A stretch of 64,000 nt of DNA. Origin: Ephemerocybe angulata. Taxonomy: Eukaryota; Basidiomycota; Agaricomycetes; Agaricales; Psathyrellaceae. Location of the stretch: the NCBI GenBank assembly GCA_013368325.1, contig JAACJK010000001.1, positions 3,596,001 through 3,660,000 on the forward strand, in the 5' to 3' direction. Positions 53,223 through 63,529 of this stretch are shown piece by piece. The translations under genes and the position numbers were made by a program. The notes under the pieces were generated by a model. That model was given only the letters and a program-made list of their open reading frames with translations. It was not told the DNA's origin and did not search any database. The stretch's first letter is position 1. Each line of letters opens with the position of its first letter.

Positions 53223-53762
53223 GTGTACGGCTTGCAGTGTCCGGCGTTTGGGCGGGTGAAGCGCCCATGGCAGTCGGCGACATGCAGAAGGGAGAACGGG
53301 GCCGTAACGTTAAGCGCCCATGTCACACTGCATATATGTATTGATACTGATTATCTTACGCGCACATTCAACTACGTGAACATAGATTTCCTATACTTAT
53401 GGAGTCTTCAGATCGCTCGCCTTCTCGTCTCGTATGACATCGCATGCCAATGGAGCGTGGATCTATTTACGCGGATCGTCATCTACCCACTGAGATGTAT
53501 GTATGCAACGGCAGATCGTTACGGTGCATCCCACTGGCAAAGAGCGATCAGGATACTAGGTGCTCATCTTGGACGAAATCCTCTCCTCAGTCCAACAGAC
53601 GTACGAAATTTGGGAGAGGCTGAGGACGAGGCTCTCGATTCTGCGCACTCAGAAATACGTCGAGTTGCTTCCGGGATGTGGAGACGAATGGACCTGGGGT
53701 CGATATGGCGTATTCATCCGGCGGGGTCGCGGGGGCGCCGAACGCGACGACCAGTGCGATAA
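53223..53762 (+). pseudogene. Relic of a KDZ-type transposase
   Basis: The frame contains FNYVNIDFLYLWSL followed by RLLVSYDIACQWSVDLFTRI, matching the core of fungal Kyakuja-Dileera-Zisupton transposases (typically GERYxNMDYxF...SYDIACQW). The piece GDMQKGER that should precede it is present just upstream in another frame (about 53,276-53,300), so the copy is frameshifted. Both ends are missing. It cannot encode an active transposase. Confidence 0.7.
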
Positions 53763-54151
53763 AGGATGATCTATATGGAGGTGAGAATTAGGTCTCATTC
53801 CCTGGCATATCATGAACAGTACCTAACAGGGGTCGGACTCGAGCGAAGAGGTGGGAGTCGGAGGAGGTCCAATTAATCCAGGAAGAAATGCGGCGAGTAA
53901 AGGTCATTCAGCTATCAGGCGTATAGAATAGCTTTGAATGTGGAGTGGAACATACCCAGTGGCACAGATTATGAGGCAGGAACGCTTTACAGATTCACAG
54001 AGAAGCAAACACCCTGTCGCCCGATTACTCCTGCTCAGCAATACAAACCCCTCATCACCATTCAACGCAGGTCAAACCAGCGAAAAACCATTCGCGAATT
54101 CGCCCAATGGCCTCCCGCCTTCCTTCCGCACACACCACCTCATTGGGCGGA
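53763..54151. other. Flank of chromovirus element 2
   Basis: No gene recognised. The bases GCGGA directly before the LTR at 54152 are the candidate target duplication; the other side lies outside the window. Confidence 0.4.
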
Positions 54152-54832
54152 TGTATCGTGATACGTTTACCTTTTATCTTTTTCCTTTTCTTTTTCTCCT
54201 TTTCTATTTCTTTCTTTTCACTTTACAAACGCGACGCAACTCGCGTAGCTAAAATGCTTTATATTCTGAAGCCTTCTCGCCCTCAACTGGTGAGAACGAG
54301 CGCGAGCGTCTTACAGACGCCCGGCGCGCAAAGCGCGCGTGCCATACACGTGCGCGTTGCGCGTGCGCGAAGTCGGGCACAACCCCGACTTCACCGAGGA
54401 TTGATCGCACATCACTGCGACCTCGTGTCCGCTCGAGCGCGTCCTCAACGACGCGCGAATATAGTAGAACATCGTAGAACCTTCTCTTTTCTTCTATTTC
54501 AATCTGTCTCATTCACAACCTTTCTACTTCGTTCCAGTAAATACCTATCTTAGCTATATAAAAGAAGTCTTGTAAAGATTGTGAATTTATCTACTTTTTG
54601 CCCATCAAAACCCTTGCCTCGAGTTTCCTCGGCAGTTTTCGCGCTTGAGCCTTACGCTCGCGCTGCAAAGCTAGATCTTCGCCGAAAATACCATATATTT
54701 TCGACTCTATCTACACTCAATACTAAGACTATTTCTACACTTCGAATATCCAAGATAAACTGAACTTGGTATACTCAACCGGAGTATACCAGCGAATCGC
54801 GTTAACCCGACTACTCACGTCGGTACGATTCA
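54152..54832 (+). repeat. 5' LTR of chromovirus element 2, about 681 bp
   Basis: Starts TGTATCGTGATACG; the end is set at CGATTCA because this mirrors the start and is followed by a TGG-type primer site. It begins with a pyrimidine-rich tract. A 9-bp hairpin (GAAGTCGGG 54369-54377 with CCCGACTTC 54384-54392) and alternating GCGCGC sequence lie in the middle. The exact 3' border is an estimate. Confidence 0.85.
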
Positions 54833-54833
54833 C

Positions 54834-54850
54834 TGGTGGACACATTGGGA
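54834..54850 (+). promoter_or_regulatory. tRNA-type primer-binding site
   Basis: TGGTGGACACATTGGGA follows the LTR end after one base. Its complement ends in CCA and has the form of a tRNA 3' end (acceptor strand of a tRNA starting GGACACA). Which tRNA it is cannot be said from here. Confidence 0.55.
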
Positions 54851-54912
54851 ACTATCTTCGGATATCCAGTGTTATACCTGGTCTACCGAACGTACCTTTG
54901 CTACTATAGAGC

Positions 54913-57900
54913 ATGGTACGAAGATCAAGACGATTTCAAACAGAACTTACGCCGGAAGGATCCGTTGCACCACCATACTCGGCGGGAGACGGTACCGTTC
55001 CTCCACCTCCTTACTCAGGCGAAGCGACACAAAATCCTCCGCCACCGACGAGACCCGACTCACAATCCCCAAGAGGATCGGTAATCGTAGAGATACCCAT
55101 ACACCGATCCGAAAACTCTAGTGAAAGACCTCCAAGCCGTTCATTCGTCATGCCCGGACAAATGCCGGTGACACTTCCAAGGCCGGATGAACGACCACAT
55201 ACTTCCAGTCGCTCTCCATTCTCTCGCGATAACAGCCCAACGCGACCGCCCACACCTTTACAAGGAAATCGGGAATCAGTGCGTCAACCTGTTCCAGGAC
55301 GGACGTACCCAGTATTCGCACCCATGACTCCCTTGCCCGCAAGCGCTATGGTCTTTGGGGATTTCGCAGCCCGCGCAGTGGTTGGTAATAACCGACCCCA
55401 ATCTCCTATCAGCTCTACTTCTGGGCCATATCGAACATCACCAGGTCCGAACCCGTTCCGAACTACGAATTACCTAGCAAATTACGCACCTAGGAACGAG
55501 ACGCGAGACGTACCAATCAAGACCGAGTATCTCAGTAACGCCAACCCGATTCCGCAACCGCGACTCGAGCAAGAACCGCGAAATGCCTCACGAACATATC
55601 GTGCTCCCACTCCAATAGTCCCTGTCATCTCCAAACCCAAGGCAACGAGATTTAAGGAGCCCCCTCAGGATTCAGTTAAACCACAGGAAGGTACGCACCA
55701 TTCTTGGGAAGACCGGCGTGAGGGACCCTCGGGCAGAACTCGCACGCCTTCTGAAGACTCGGATGGTTACATCCATGAAGAGGGATCAGCGCTGGGGCGA
55801 GTCAACATTATCGAAGGACCCTTGATAGACGGAACGTTTGTTAGGGAAGAAAGCATCGACGAGGTTGTACTCGAGATACCCACCTGTCTAAGTACGACTA
55901 CCTTCGCACGAGGAGGCCCTGACGGATTCGCGAACATCGCCGGCCGCTACTACGTCGTCCTTAAAAGAGCAGAAGAATATCTAGGACGAAGCTTACCTTC
56001 GGGAGCACATCTCTCTTGCGCAGAGGCACGCGAGTTCTTCCAAGGAGAATTCAAGGCTCTTGATGAACTTCTCACCCATGTATGGCGCTACACTAGTCCG
56101 ACAGGCGCAAAGGGATACCGATTAGACATCGGACGATGGCGCGAAATGTCGTCCAGGATGTTGAAGGTTCGAGAGCACACGAAGGAGGCGCTAGTACAGG
56201 CCGGAGAAGGATTAATCGACATACCAAAGTGGGGAAAAACGGGGCGAGTTATTGATTTTTGGAATCTAAATGACTTCGAGATACTATCGGTTGGATTTCG
56301 GGCCGAAGCAGAGTTGTTCTTCAACAGCGTGACCCGAGCTGTGCTTACGCAGTCCAAGTACGATAACAAGGAGAATAAAGATTCGTCCAAGGACGGACAC
56401 TCCCCCAAAGTCCCTATGAACCAACCCGTTAACAAGGGAAAACAGCCTGAACGACCATCTCCCTTGAATAAGGACCCTTCGCAAACAGAAGCTAGGACAC
56501 GGTCACCGGAATATGGCCCGTATCCCCCAATCGACGAAGTACAACCTAAGTTCCAGGGGCAGCAAGCGCCCCATAATACGGGCGTGCGAGTGCACACCGT
56601 GCGTCACTCTACTAACGAAGGAGGAGCGACGGGAGGATACCATCCCAATCCCATACCCTCTGCCTCGTCTGGACCTCTTCGTATAAATAATCCTTACCTT
56701 ACACCCGCCACTACTCGCATGGGAATGACTGAAGGAGCTTATTTCCGACCTCTAGGTAGCATAACGAAGAGCCTCTACGCTACGAACAAACAGGAATCAT
56801 CGTCGTCTCGTTATCTACAGATGCTCCAGCCGCTTTATCCCAAAGAATCGGAGGACGAGACGAGAGCACGACCACCCCATCCAGCCGAGGGCTGGCAGAC
56901 CTGGACTAACGACGGTCCACCTCCACCACCTGACGAACCTTCTAGCAGTTCGTCTAGCAGCGAGTCCGACGACGAAGGAAGAAAAGGGGGCGGAAGACAC
57001 GGACGAAAGAGAGGCAGCAGGAAGAATCGAAGGAGCAAGAGATCTAAGGACACGAATGAGGATAGGAGTCGCGATGAGATTAAGTTCGACCATCGACTGA
57101 AAGTCGACATGATCCCAACCTGGAATGGCGATCCCGACCTCTTAGGAAGATGGATAACTAAAATCAATAGCCTAGCCCTCCAGTCGCCGAAGGTTTATAA
57201 GCAGTTAGGAATGTTGGTACCCACGCGACTCACAGGAAGTGCCGAACGATGGTACTATAGTCTACATGTAACTGTCAGGAAGGATCTAGAGCTCAACTGG
57301 GAAAAGCTGCGAGATGCTATTACCCAGTACTACATGAATCGAGCTTTCATGGAGAAACAGAAGTCTCGAGCCAACCGTGCCACGTACCGAGACGCCGCAA
57401 ACCCTAAAGAAACTCCAAGCGAATACTATATTCGAAAGACCGAGCTACTACAATTAGTCTACGACTACAATGATAGGGAGATAATTCATGAGGTTATGAA
57501 CGGAGCACCTACCTACTGGGTACCAATCCTTACGCCACACATGTTCTTCACCCTTGAAGACTTCCAAGCCGCTATCAAATACCATGAAGACTCGATCCTA
57601 CAACACGACTCACCACGACCCAACTTCGGAGGATTTGGCTACAATAACCGATCCTACTCTCGAAACCCCTTCCAGAACAATCTCCGACCCTCGCAAGCGC
57701 GCGCTAATTTGGTCGGCGCCACCGACGTCATGCCACCGCCGCAGTTCCCCAAGGATGACTCGAACGTCTCGAAGAGAGGAACACCAGAAAGCAAAGGTGG
57801 GAGGCCATGTCGTCATTGCGGCAGCGGGAAGCACTGGGATTACGAGTGCAAATATTCTCGCCGGGGTCAGAAGCAAGCGCGCGTTAACTTCGTGGAAATT

Positions 57901-57987
57901 AGTGAGGAAGATTCGGAAGCGCAACGCGCGTACGACGATTTATTCTACGGGTTGGAAAGTGAGGATGAGGAAGAAAAGGATTTTTAA
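54913..57987 (+). CDS. gag: gag of chromovirus element 2
   Basis: 1,024 aa, unusually long for gag. About 700 residues of Pro/Ser/Arg-rich, mostly disordered sequence with a possible helical part near 340-480 (YYVVLKRAEEYLGRSLPSG) come first. A Ser-run with a basic patch (SSSSSSESDDEGRKGG, HGRKRGSRKNRRSKRSK) follows, then the retrotransposon gag capsid domain (about 735-890: MIPTWNGDPDLLGRWITKIN, GSAERWYYSLH, ETPSEYYIRKTELLQL), and a CCHC knuckle CRHCGSGKHWDYEC near 965. The TAA stop at 57985-57987 directly follows the TTT of the -1 shift run. Confidence 0.92.
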   Translation: MVRRSRRFQTELTPEGSVAPPYSAGDGTVPPPPYSGEATQNPPPPTRPDSQSPRGSVIVEIPIHRSENSSERPPSRSFVMPGQMPVTLPRPDERPHTSSRSPFSRDNSPTRPPTPLQGNRESVRQPVPGRTYPVFAPMTPLPASAMVFGDFAARAVVGNNRPQSPISSTSGPYRTSPGPNPFRTTNYLANYAPRNETRDVPIKTEYLSNANPIPQPRLEQEPRNASRTYRAPTPIVPVISKPKATRFKEPPQDSVKPQEGTHHSWEDRREGPSGRTRTPSEDSDGYIHEEGSALGRVNIIEGPLIDGTFVREESIDEVVLEIPTCLSTTTFARGGPDGFANIAGRYYVVLKRAEEYLGRSLPSGAHLSCAEAREFFQGEFKALDELLTHVWRYTSPTGAKGYRLDIGRWREMSSRMLKVREHTKEALVQAGEGLIDIPKWGKTGRVIDFWNLNDFEILSVGFRAEAELFFNSVTRAVLTQSKYDNKENKDSSKDGHSPKVPMNQPVNKGKQPERPSPLNKDPSQTEARTRSPEYGPYPPIDEVQPKFQGQQAPHNTGVRVHTVRHSTNEGGATGGYHPNPIPSASSGPLRINNPYLTPATTRMGMTEGAYFRPLGSITKSLYATNKQESSSSRYLQMLQPLYPKESEDETRARPPHPAEGWQTWTNDGPPPPPDEPSSSSSSSESDDEGRKGGGRHGRKRGSRKNRRSKRSKDTNEDRSRDEIKFDHRLKVDMIPTWNGDPDLLGRWITKINSLALQSPKVYKQLGMLVPTRLTGSAERWYYSLHVTVRKDLELNWEKLRDAITQYYMNRAFMEKQKSRANRATYRDAANPKETPSEYYIRKTELLQLVYDYNDREIIHEVMNGAPTYWVPILTPHMFFTLEDFQAAIKYHEDSILQHDSPRPNFGGFGYNNRSYSRNPFQNNLRPSQARANLVGATDVMPPPQFPKDDSNVSKRGTPESKGGRPCRHCGSGKHWDYECKYSRRGQKQARVNFVEISEEDSEAQRAYDDLFYGLESEDEEEKDF

Positions 57988-60900
57988 ATAGCCCTCCAGT
58001 GAAAATTAAGCTGGATAACTACAGCGATTCTGGAGGGCATGATCCCACAAAAAACTTAAATCCCTACTCACACAAATCCAATGCCCATGAACGACACACC
58101 AATCAAATCCGAACTTTCCTCACTATCAACCGCAAAACGCGAAGATCGCTAGCCAACGTCCTGAAAGTATCCACCGCAATCCCTGAAGTCATAACCGACC
58201 CGCGCACAATCGTACTACAGAAGCATAAAGCAAGACCACCCGGATGTAGCTTTCTTGGATCGAAGGCATCCGAATTGCGTTTCCGACTAAACAACACGAG
58301 GAAGAACGAGCGATTAATTCTGGATTCTGGGTCCGACATCACTCTCATATCTACCAAGCTACTCCAGACATTGTATCCTACCCCGAAACTGCGAATAGGA
58401 CAAAAGATCGATCTCATTCAAGTCACCGGGCGAACCACCATCAACGGATACATTACTCTAAATCTCACCTTCGATACCTCGCAGGGTCCCGTCCAGCTTG
58501 AAGTTGAGGCCTACGTAGTGAAAGGAATGAACACAGGTTTCATTCTTGGAAATGATTTTGCAGACCAATATTCCCTCAGCATTGAGCGAAGCCAAGGCAC
58601 TACTCAAGTCCGGTTTGGAGATTCAGGAAGGACAGTACCTATCACGAATGCGATCACAGACGACTTCGAGCTACGAGACGAAGAAGGAAGAGCATTCCAA
58701 GTGCGTGCAAGGGAACCCAGGGACCTGGAAAGGATGAAGCTGCGAGGTCACAGAAAGAAGCAAGTACATAGGCGGAAGGAACGGACTAGGGCGGTGAATA
58801 ACGACGTTCGAAGCGCGGAAGACATCACTATTTCCGCAGAAAGTAGTCGCTATGTCCGCGTTCACACGCACTTCCGCACCGAGGATAAGGACTTACTCGT
58901 CGAAAGAAGGGTGTTCTCCAACAAGAACGAGGAAGACATATATGGGACTACCGATTGTCTGATCACGCGCGACCGCCCTACTCTGTGCATCTCCAACTTC
59001 TCGAAGTATCCAATCCGCATCAACAAGGGACAATTACTGGGCACAAGTGAAAGACCAATATCGACGCTCGCGCAGGAGAAGGATATGACTACTGAGGAAC
59101 TGGAGCAAACGCGCACCTATGCTCAATACATCATATCACGGTCAGCTGAATTGCCAGTATCGGACGACAACCCGGGAGACCCGCCAGTCGAAGGAGGACC
59201 CAAGACGGCGGAAACCCCAGAGGAAGCAATACCAAGCACTGATTGGGAGAAGGAACTCGATATCTCGGAAGGTATCACTCCTGAACAACGAAGCCGCCTG
59301 ATCGAAGTACTACGCAAGAACCAGGCAGCGTTCGCACTCGACGGCAAGCTCGGCGATTATGACGAGCATGTCGAGGTACCTCTCGAACCCGGCACTAAGC
59401 CCATATCTGTTCCTCCCTACAACGCCTCTCCCGCGAATCGAGAAGTGATAGATAAGCAAATGGACTCTTGGCTCGCGCTCCACGTTATCGAACCTTCGAA
59501 GAGTCCGTGGGCTGCACCAGTATTCATCGTGTATCGGAATAAGAAACCACGCATGGTGATTGACTTACGGCGTCTCAATGAGAAAGTCATTGCGGACGAA
59601 TTTCCCTTACCACGACAGGAAGACATACTACAGTCCCTCTCCGGTAGTCATTACTTGTCGACGTTGGACGCCTTGGCAGGATTTACTCAGCTTAGCGTTA
59701 AGGAAGAAGATCGGGAGAAGCTCGCATTTCGAACTCATCGGGGACTCTTCCAGTTTCGTCGCATGCCCTTCGGATTTCGAAACGGTCCAGCAGTCTTCCA
59801 ACGAGTCATGCAAACAGTTCTTTCCCCGTTTCTATGGATATTTGCGTTAGTCTACATAGACGACATTGTGATATTTTCCAAATCCTTCGACGAACACCTC
59901 TCGCATCTCGATCAAGTGTTGGGCGCTATCGCGGGCGCTAAAATCACCCTCTCGCTCCCAAAATGCCATTTCGCCTATGAATCCCTTCTGCTTCTCGGAC
60001 AAAAAGTGTCGCGACTCGGACTATCTACCCACAAGGAGAAGGTTGACGCGATATTGGAACTAGCCGAGCCAAAGAACGTACATGAGCTTCAGGTTTTCCT
60101 CGGCATGATGGTCTATTTTTCGGCTTACATACCTTACTACGCATGGATCGTGTACCCTCTATTCCAGCTCCTGAAGACGAAGAACGAGTGGACGTGGGGT
60201 GACGAGGAGCGGGAAGCATACGAACTCTGTAAACAAACACTCACAGAATCACCAGTCCGGGCTCACGCAATGGCAAGGCGACCATATCGAGTATATTCCG
60301 ACGCGTGTGACTACGGCCTAGCGGCTATTCTCCAACAAGTACAACCGGTCATGATAAGGGACCTACGTGGTACTAAGGTCTACGAAAGACTGGAGAATGC
60401 TCACTCCAAGAACGAGAAGATCCCAGTACTGGTCACCAAGCTATCTGGGGACGAGCGTGACTTCGACGTACCAGAGGATGTGTGGGGATCGACGTTTGAG
60501 GAGACTGTCGTGCATGTAGAGCGAGTCATCGCTTACTGGTCTCGGGTATTGCAATCCGCAGAAAAGAACTACTCACCTACAGAAAGGGAAGCCTTGGCAC
60601 TAAAGGAAGGACTGATCAAATTCCAACCTCTGCTTGAGGGCGAGACCATTTACGCAATCACCGACCACGCGGCACTTACATGGAGCAAGACCTTTCAAAA
60701 CGTCAATCGCCGATTACTCACGTGGGGACTCGTTTTCGCTGCCTTCCCCAATATGAAGATAGTTCATAGACCTGGGAGGGTCCACTCCAACGTAGACCCA
60801 ATATCTCGCCTCGCGCGCGAACCTCCTCATCAGCAGAACCCTGGCTCGACTAATACGGATTCACTCACGCTTCGCGAACCACGCGCACTGCAATCTTTCC

Positions 60901-62705
60901 TCGATAATATCGGCCACGCGTTTGATGAGAAGTTACACCGCGTGGTGGCGAACTATGCTTCCGCGGAGGCATTTACTAGTTCCACCGGAAGCGCCCTCGT
61001 TGTCAAGATAGACGCCGAAGATGCCGAGATCCCAGGCACCGGATCGACGATCACGTATCACACGTCAAAAACGTATTCAGTACTCATTAGTCTGGATAAG
61101 GCGAGTATAGTGGCATGGACACAAGACTTCCGGGAGGATACTTTCTTTAGTAAAATCCTCGAGGAACTTGAGAGCGATCGGGTGCAATCCACCGTCTTGC
61201 GCGGGCGCTACAAGCTACGCGATGATGGATCACTTTTCTACATCGATAACCTGGGGAACACTCGGCTGTGCGTCCCCAAGGTCCGGGTCCACGAGATCTT
61301 GAGTGAAATTCATGATGGCGTATCAGAATCCGCCCACGCTGGATATCACAAGACTTACCAGCGCATCAGCAGTACACATTACTGGCCTAAGATGTCCCGA
61401 GATATCCGTGCATTCGTACAGACCTGCGACGTTTGTCAGAAAATTAAACCTCGGAAACATCCTGCCATGGGGCAGCTCCAGCCCATCCCGATCCCTACTC
61501 AACCATTCGAAGTTATTTCAATGGACTTCATCACGGAACTCCCTCAGACGAAGTCAGGTTTCGATGCTATCTTGGTGATTGTCGACAAACTCACCAAGTA
61601 CGCACTTGTCGTGCCTACGCGTACCACCATTGGCGAAATCGAGACCGCGCGGCTATTCTTTCATCACGTCGTTGCGAAGTTTGGAATTCCACTCCAAGTC
61701 ATCAGCGACAGGGACATTCGTTGGCGCGGCGCATTCTGGGAAGAGATCTGTCGCTTGATGGGGATGCGCCGAGCGCTTACCACCTCATATCATCCCCAAG
61801 CGGATGGACAGACTGAGATCTTAAATCAGTTCCTTGAGGTAGGAATACGAGCTTACATCGGCGGGTCGACGACTCGGGATACTTGGGACGAGCACCTTGA
61901 TCAGCTCACGATGGCGTACAACGGCGGTCTTCATTCCGCGACACAGACGAGCCCTGCCTTCCTGCTGCGCGGCTTTCAACCGAGGACAGGCAGCACCATG
62001 ACACACGACTTACCGAGCGTACCGAGGCCGGACGAAACGATGGAGGAAGATGTGCGACACGCGGCTGCGCAAGACATGAGGGATGCGTTCCATGTGCATC
62101 GCCTTCAAGCGCAGGATTCCATCATCCTTGCTCAGATGACACAGGAACGAGCCTACAACAAGGGTAGATTAGTGAAAGAATTTGAGGAAGGCGACCTCGT
62201 ACTGATCAACCGGGAAACCTTGCGTCTTAACCGCGCTATCACTGGGCGAGGAGTCAAATTATTGCCCAAGTACGAAGGTCCCTTTGAAGTCATCGCGAAA
62301 GTCAGCGCTATCACATACCGCCTGCGGTTACCTGCATCCTACCCAATACACCCGGTCATTAGCATCGCGCATCTCGAACCGTTCAACGTCTCGCCAGAGT
62401 CATTCGGGGATCGAACGCGCATGCCCAGGCTTCGCGCAGACTTCGGAGAGAACGCGGCTACCCAGGAATGGGAAGTTGAACGAATTCTCGGCGAACGATG
62501 GGTGAAAGGACCGCGTGGTCGGCGCGAAAGACAATACGAAGTGCGATGGAAGAGTTATGGGCCCGAGTCGGACAGTTGGGAACCAAGGGCTAACCTGCGT
62601 AACGCTCCCATGGCCCTGCTCGAATGGGAATCAGCCGAGAAAACCCCCAACGTCGATGGTAATCGAGGGAGGCGACTGATTCCTCAAAACGAGGCCTCAA
62701 CCTAA
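57981..62705 (+). CDS. pol: pol of chromovirus element 2 (with chromodomain)
   Basis: The -1 frame relative to gag is open from before the gag stop, so translation can pass from gag through GGATTTTTAAAT into FLNSPPVKIKLDNYS. Protease LILDSGSDITLIS is near 107. Reverse transcriptase has VYIDDIVIFSKSF near 618. RNase H has YSDACDYGLAAI and NYSPTEREALALKE. The integrase finger is HAGYHKTYQR...CDVCQKIKP. The D,D,E core is MDFITELPQ, ISDRDIRWRG and DGQTEILNQ. A chromodomain is at about 1490-1547 (WEVERILGERW, QYEVRWKSYGPESDSWEP). All catalytic residues I could check are present, so the element may be autonomous. Confidence 0.93.
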   Translation, partial: FLNSPPVKIKLDNYSDSGGHDPTKNLNPYSHKSNAHERHTNQIRTFLTINRKTRRSLANVLKVSTAIPEVITDPRTIVLQKHKARPPGCSFLGSKASELRFRLNNTRKNERLILDSGSDITLISTKLLQTLYPTPKLRIGQKIDLIQVTGRTTINGYITLNLTFDTSQGPVQLEVEAYVVKGMNTGFILGNDFADQYSLSIERSQGTTQVRFGDSGRTVPITNAITDDFELRDEEGRAFQVRAREPRDLERMKLRGHRKKQVHRRKERTRAVNNDVRSAEDITISAESSRYVRVHTHFRTEDKDLLVERRVFSNKNEEDIYGTTDCLITRDRPTLCISNFSKYPIRINKGQLLGTSERPISTLAQEKDMTTEELEQTRTYAQYIISRSAELPVSDDNPGDPPVEGGPKTAETPEEAIPSTDWEKELDISEGITPEQRSRLIEVLRKNQAAFALDGKLGDYDEHVEVPLEPGTKPISVPPYNASPANREVIDKQMDSWLALHVIEPSKSPWAAPVFIVYRNKKPRMVIDLRRLNEKVIADEFPLPRQEDILQSLSGSHYLSTLDALAGFTQLSVKEEDREKLAFRTHRGLFQFRRMPFGFRNGPAVFQRVMQTVLSPFLWIFALVYIDDIVIFSKSFDEHLSHLDQVLGAIAGAKITLSLPKCHFAYESLLLLGQKVSRLGLSTHKEKVDAILELAEPKNVHELQVFLGMMVYFSAYIPYYAWIVYPLFQLLKTKNEWTWGDEEREAYELCKQTLTESPVRAHAMARRPYRVYSDACDYGLAAILQQVQPVMIRDLRGTKVYERLENAHSKNEKIPVLVTKLSGDERDFDVPEDVWGSTFEETVVHVERVIAYWSRVLQSAEKNYSPTEREALALKEGLIKFQPLLEGETIYAITDHAALTWSKTFQNVNRRLLTWGLVFAAFPNMKIVHRPGRVHSNVDPISRLAREPPHQQNPGSTNTDSLTLREPRALQSFLDNIGHAFDEKLHRVVANYASAEAFTSSTGSALVVKIDAEDAEIPGTGSTITYHTSKTYSVLISLDKASIVAWTQDFREDTFFSKILEELESDRVQSTVLRGRYKLRDDGSLFYIDNLGNTRLCVPKVRVHEILSEIHDGVSESAHAGYHKTYQRISSTHYWPKMSRDIRAFVQTCDVCQKIKPRKHPAMGQLQPIPIPTQPFEVISMDFITELPQTKSGFDAILVIVDKLTKYALVVPTRTTIGEIETARLFFHHVVAKFGIPLQVISDRDIRWRGAFWEEICRLMGMRRALTTSYHPQADGQTEILNQFLEVGIRAYIGGSTTRDTWDEHLDQLTMAYNGGLHSATQTSPAFLLRGFQPRTGSTMTHDLPSVPRPDETMEEDVRHAAAQDMRDAFHVHRLQAQDSIILAQMTQERAYNKGRLVKEFEEGDLVLINRETLRLNRAITGRGVKLLPKYEGPFEVIAKVSAITYRLRLPASYPIHPVISIAHLEPFNVSPESFGDRTRMPRLRADFGENAATQEWEVERILGERWVKGPRGRRERQYEVRWKSYGPESDSWEPRANLRNAPMALLEWESAEKTPNVDGNRGRRLIPQNEAST

Positions 62706-62789
62706 AACGATTCATCAAAATCGGTACGCCCACATCGCTCTCGCAACCTATCCTTCCCTCGCGCTTTCTTCACCCACCATTCTTCTTCT

Positions 62790-63479
62790 ATGCCTCAATA
62801 CACCCACACCCGTCACGGTTCGCGCGAGCTTGCGCCAGCAGGAACGCCAGCCCCGGCTCCGTTCACACTTAATCTCGCTCCCATCTCAGTCGACCACCAC
62901 CCTGCCGCCCTCGCCGCCGACCCTGGCTTACAGCCCATCAATGCCATCTCCCCGCTCCTCTACACCCTAAAGCACACCGACTACTACTACATCAAGGATC
63001 AAGAAGGACAACCACTCTACTCGTTGAACCACAACTTGGTCAACGCGCTCCAATGGAGCTGCCAAGGTCTCGTTGCGAGTACCATCGAGGCTGTGGCTGG
63101 ACCTACCGGGACTGCGTACATGAACAATCTCCCCGACAACGTCTTCGCTGAGATCGACATGCCCCGACCGGCGCTTCTACACCCGGCCAACCGCTTCGCC
63201 TTCAACCCGCTCCACGGCTACGGCACGTACGACGCCCTTACCGAACTGTTCGCGCGTCATCAACGATGGGGGTTGGAAATGGCGCAGTGGATGTTGGACG
63301 CGCGTGAGGCAGCACGAGCCAAGGGGCCAGGAAGTTGTTCTTGGAATTGGGATCGCGTGCAGATGCCTGCTCCGGCGGTTGGCACGACCTCGCCGCTCGC
63401 GACTCAAGCTGAGATCATCGAGATCTCGTCCGGGTCCGAGGTGTCCAACGACAGCAGCGACGAAGAAGAGTGGGAGTAG
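62790..63479 (+). CDS. Third ORF of chromovirus element 2
   Basis: 229 aa between pol and the 3' LTR, starting 84 nt after the pol stop with its own ATG (MPQYTHTRHGSRELAPAG). The middle has an ordered composition (LLYTLKHTDYYYIKDQEGQP, LFARHQRWGLEMAQWMLDAR). The C-terminus holds AEIIEISSGSE followed by NDSSDEEEWE, the form of a SUMO-interaction motif with flanking acidic/Ser residues. No similarity to the third ORF of element 1 is seen and no family is recognised. Its position implies it is part of the element. It may be translated from a subgenomic or re-initiated message. Confidence 0.65.
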   Translation: MPQYTHTRHGSRELAPAGTPAPAPFTLNLAPISVDHHPAALAADPGLQPINAISPLLYTLKHTDYYYIKDQEGQPLYSLNHNLVNALQWSCQGLVASTIEAVAGPTGTAYMNNLPDNVFAEIDMPRPALLHPANRFAFNPLHGYGTYDALTELFARHQRWGLEMAQWMLDAREAARAKGPGSCSWNWDRVQMPAPAVGTTSPLATQAEIIEISSGSEVSNDSSDEEEWE

Positions 63480-63529
63480 GGTGGAATGGTTGGGAGAGTG
63501 CGTTAAGGACTCGAAGGCTGGGGGGGGTG

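Noticed and set aside
54107..54553. 148-codon frame repeated at 63,470
   Set aside because: Lies in the LTR of element 2; no known LTR protein, composition biased.
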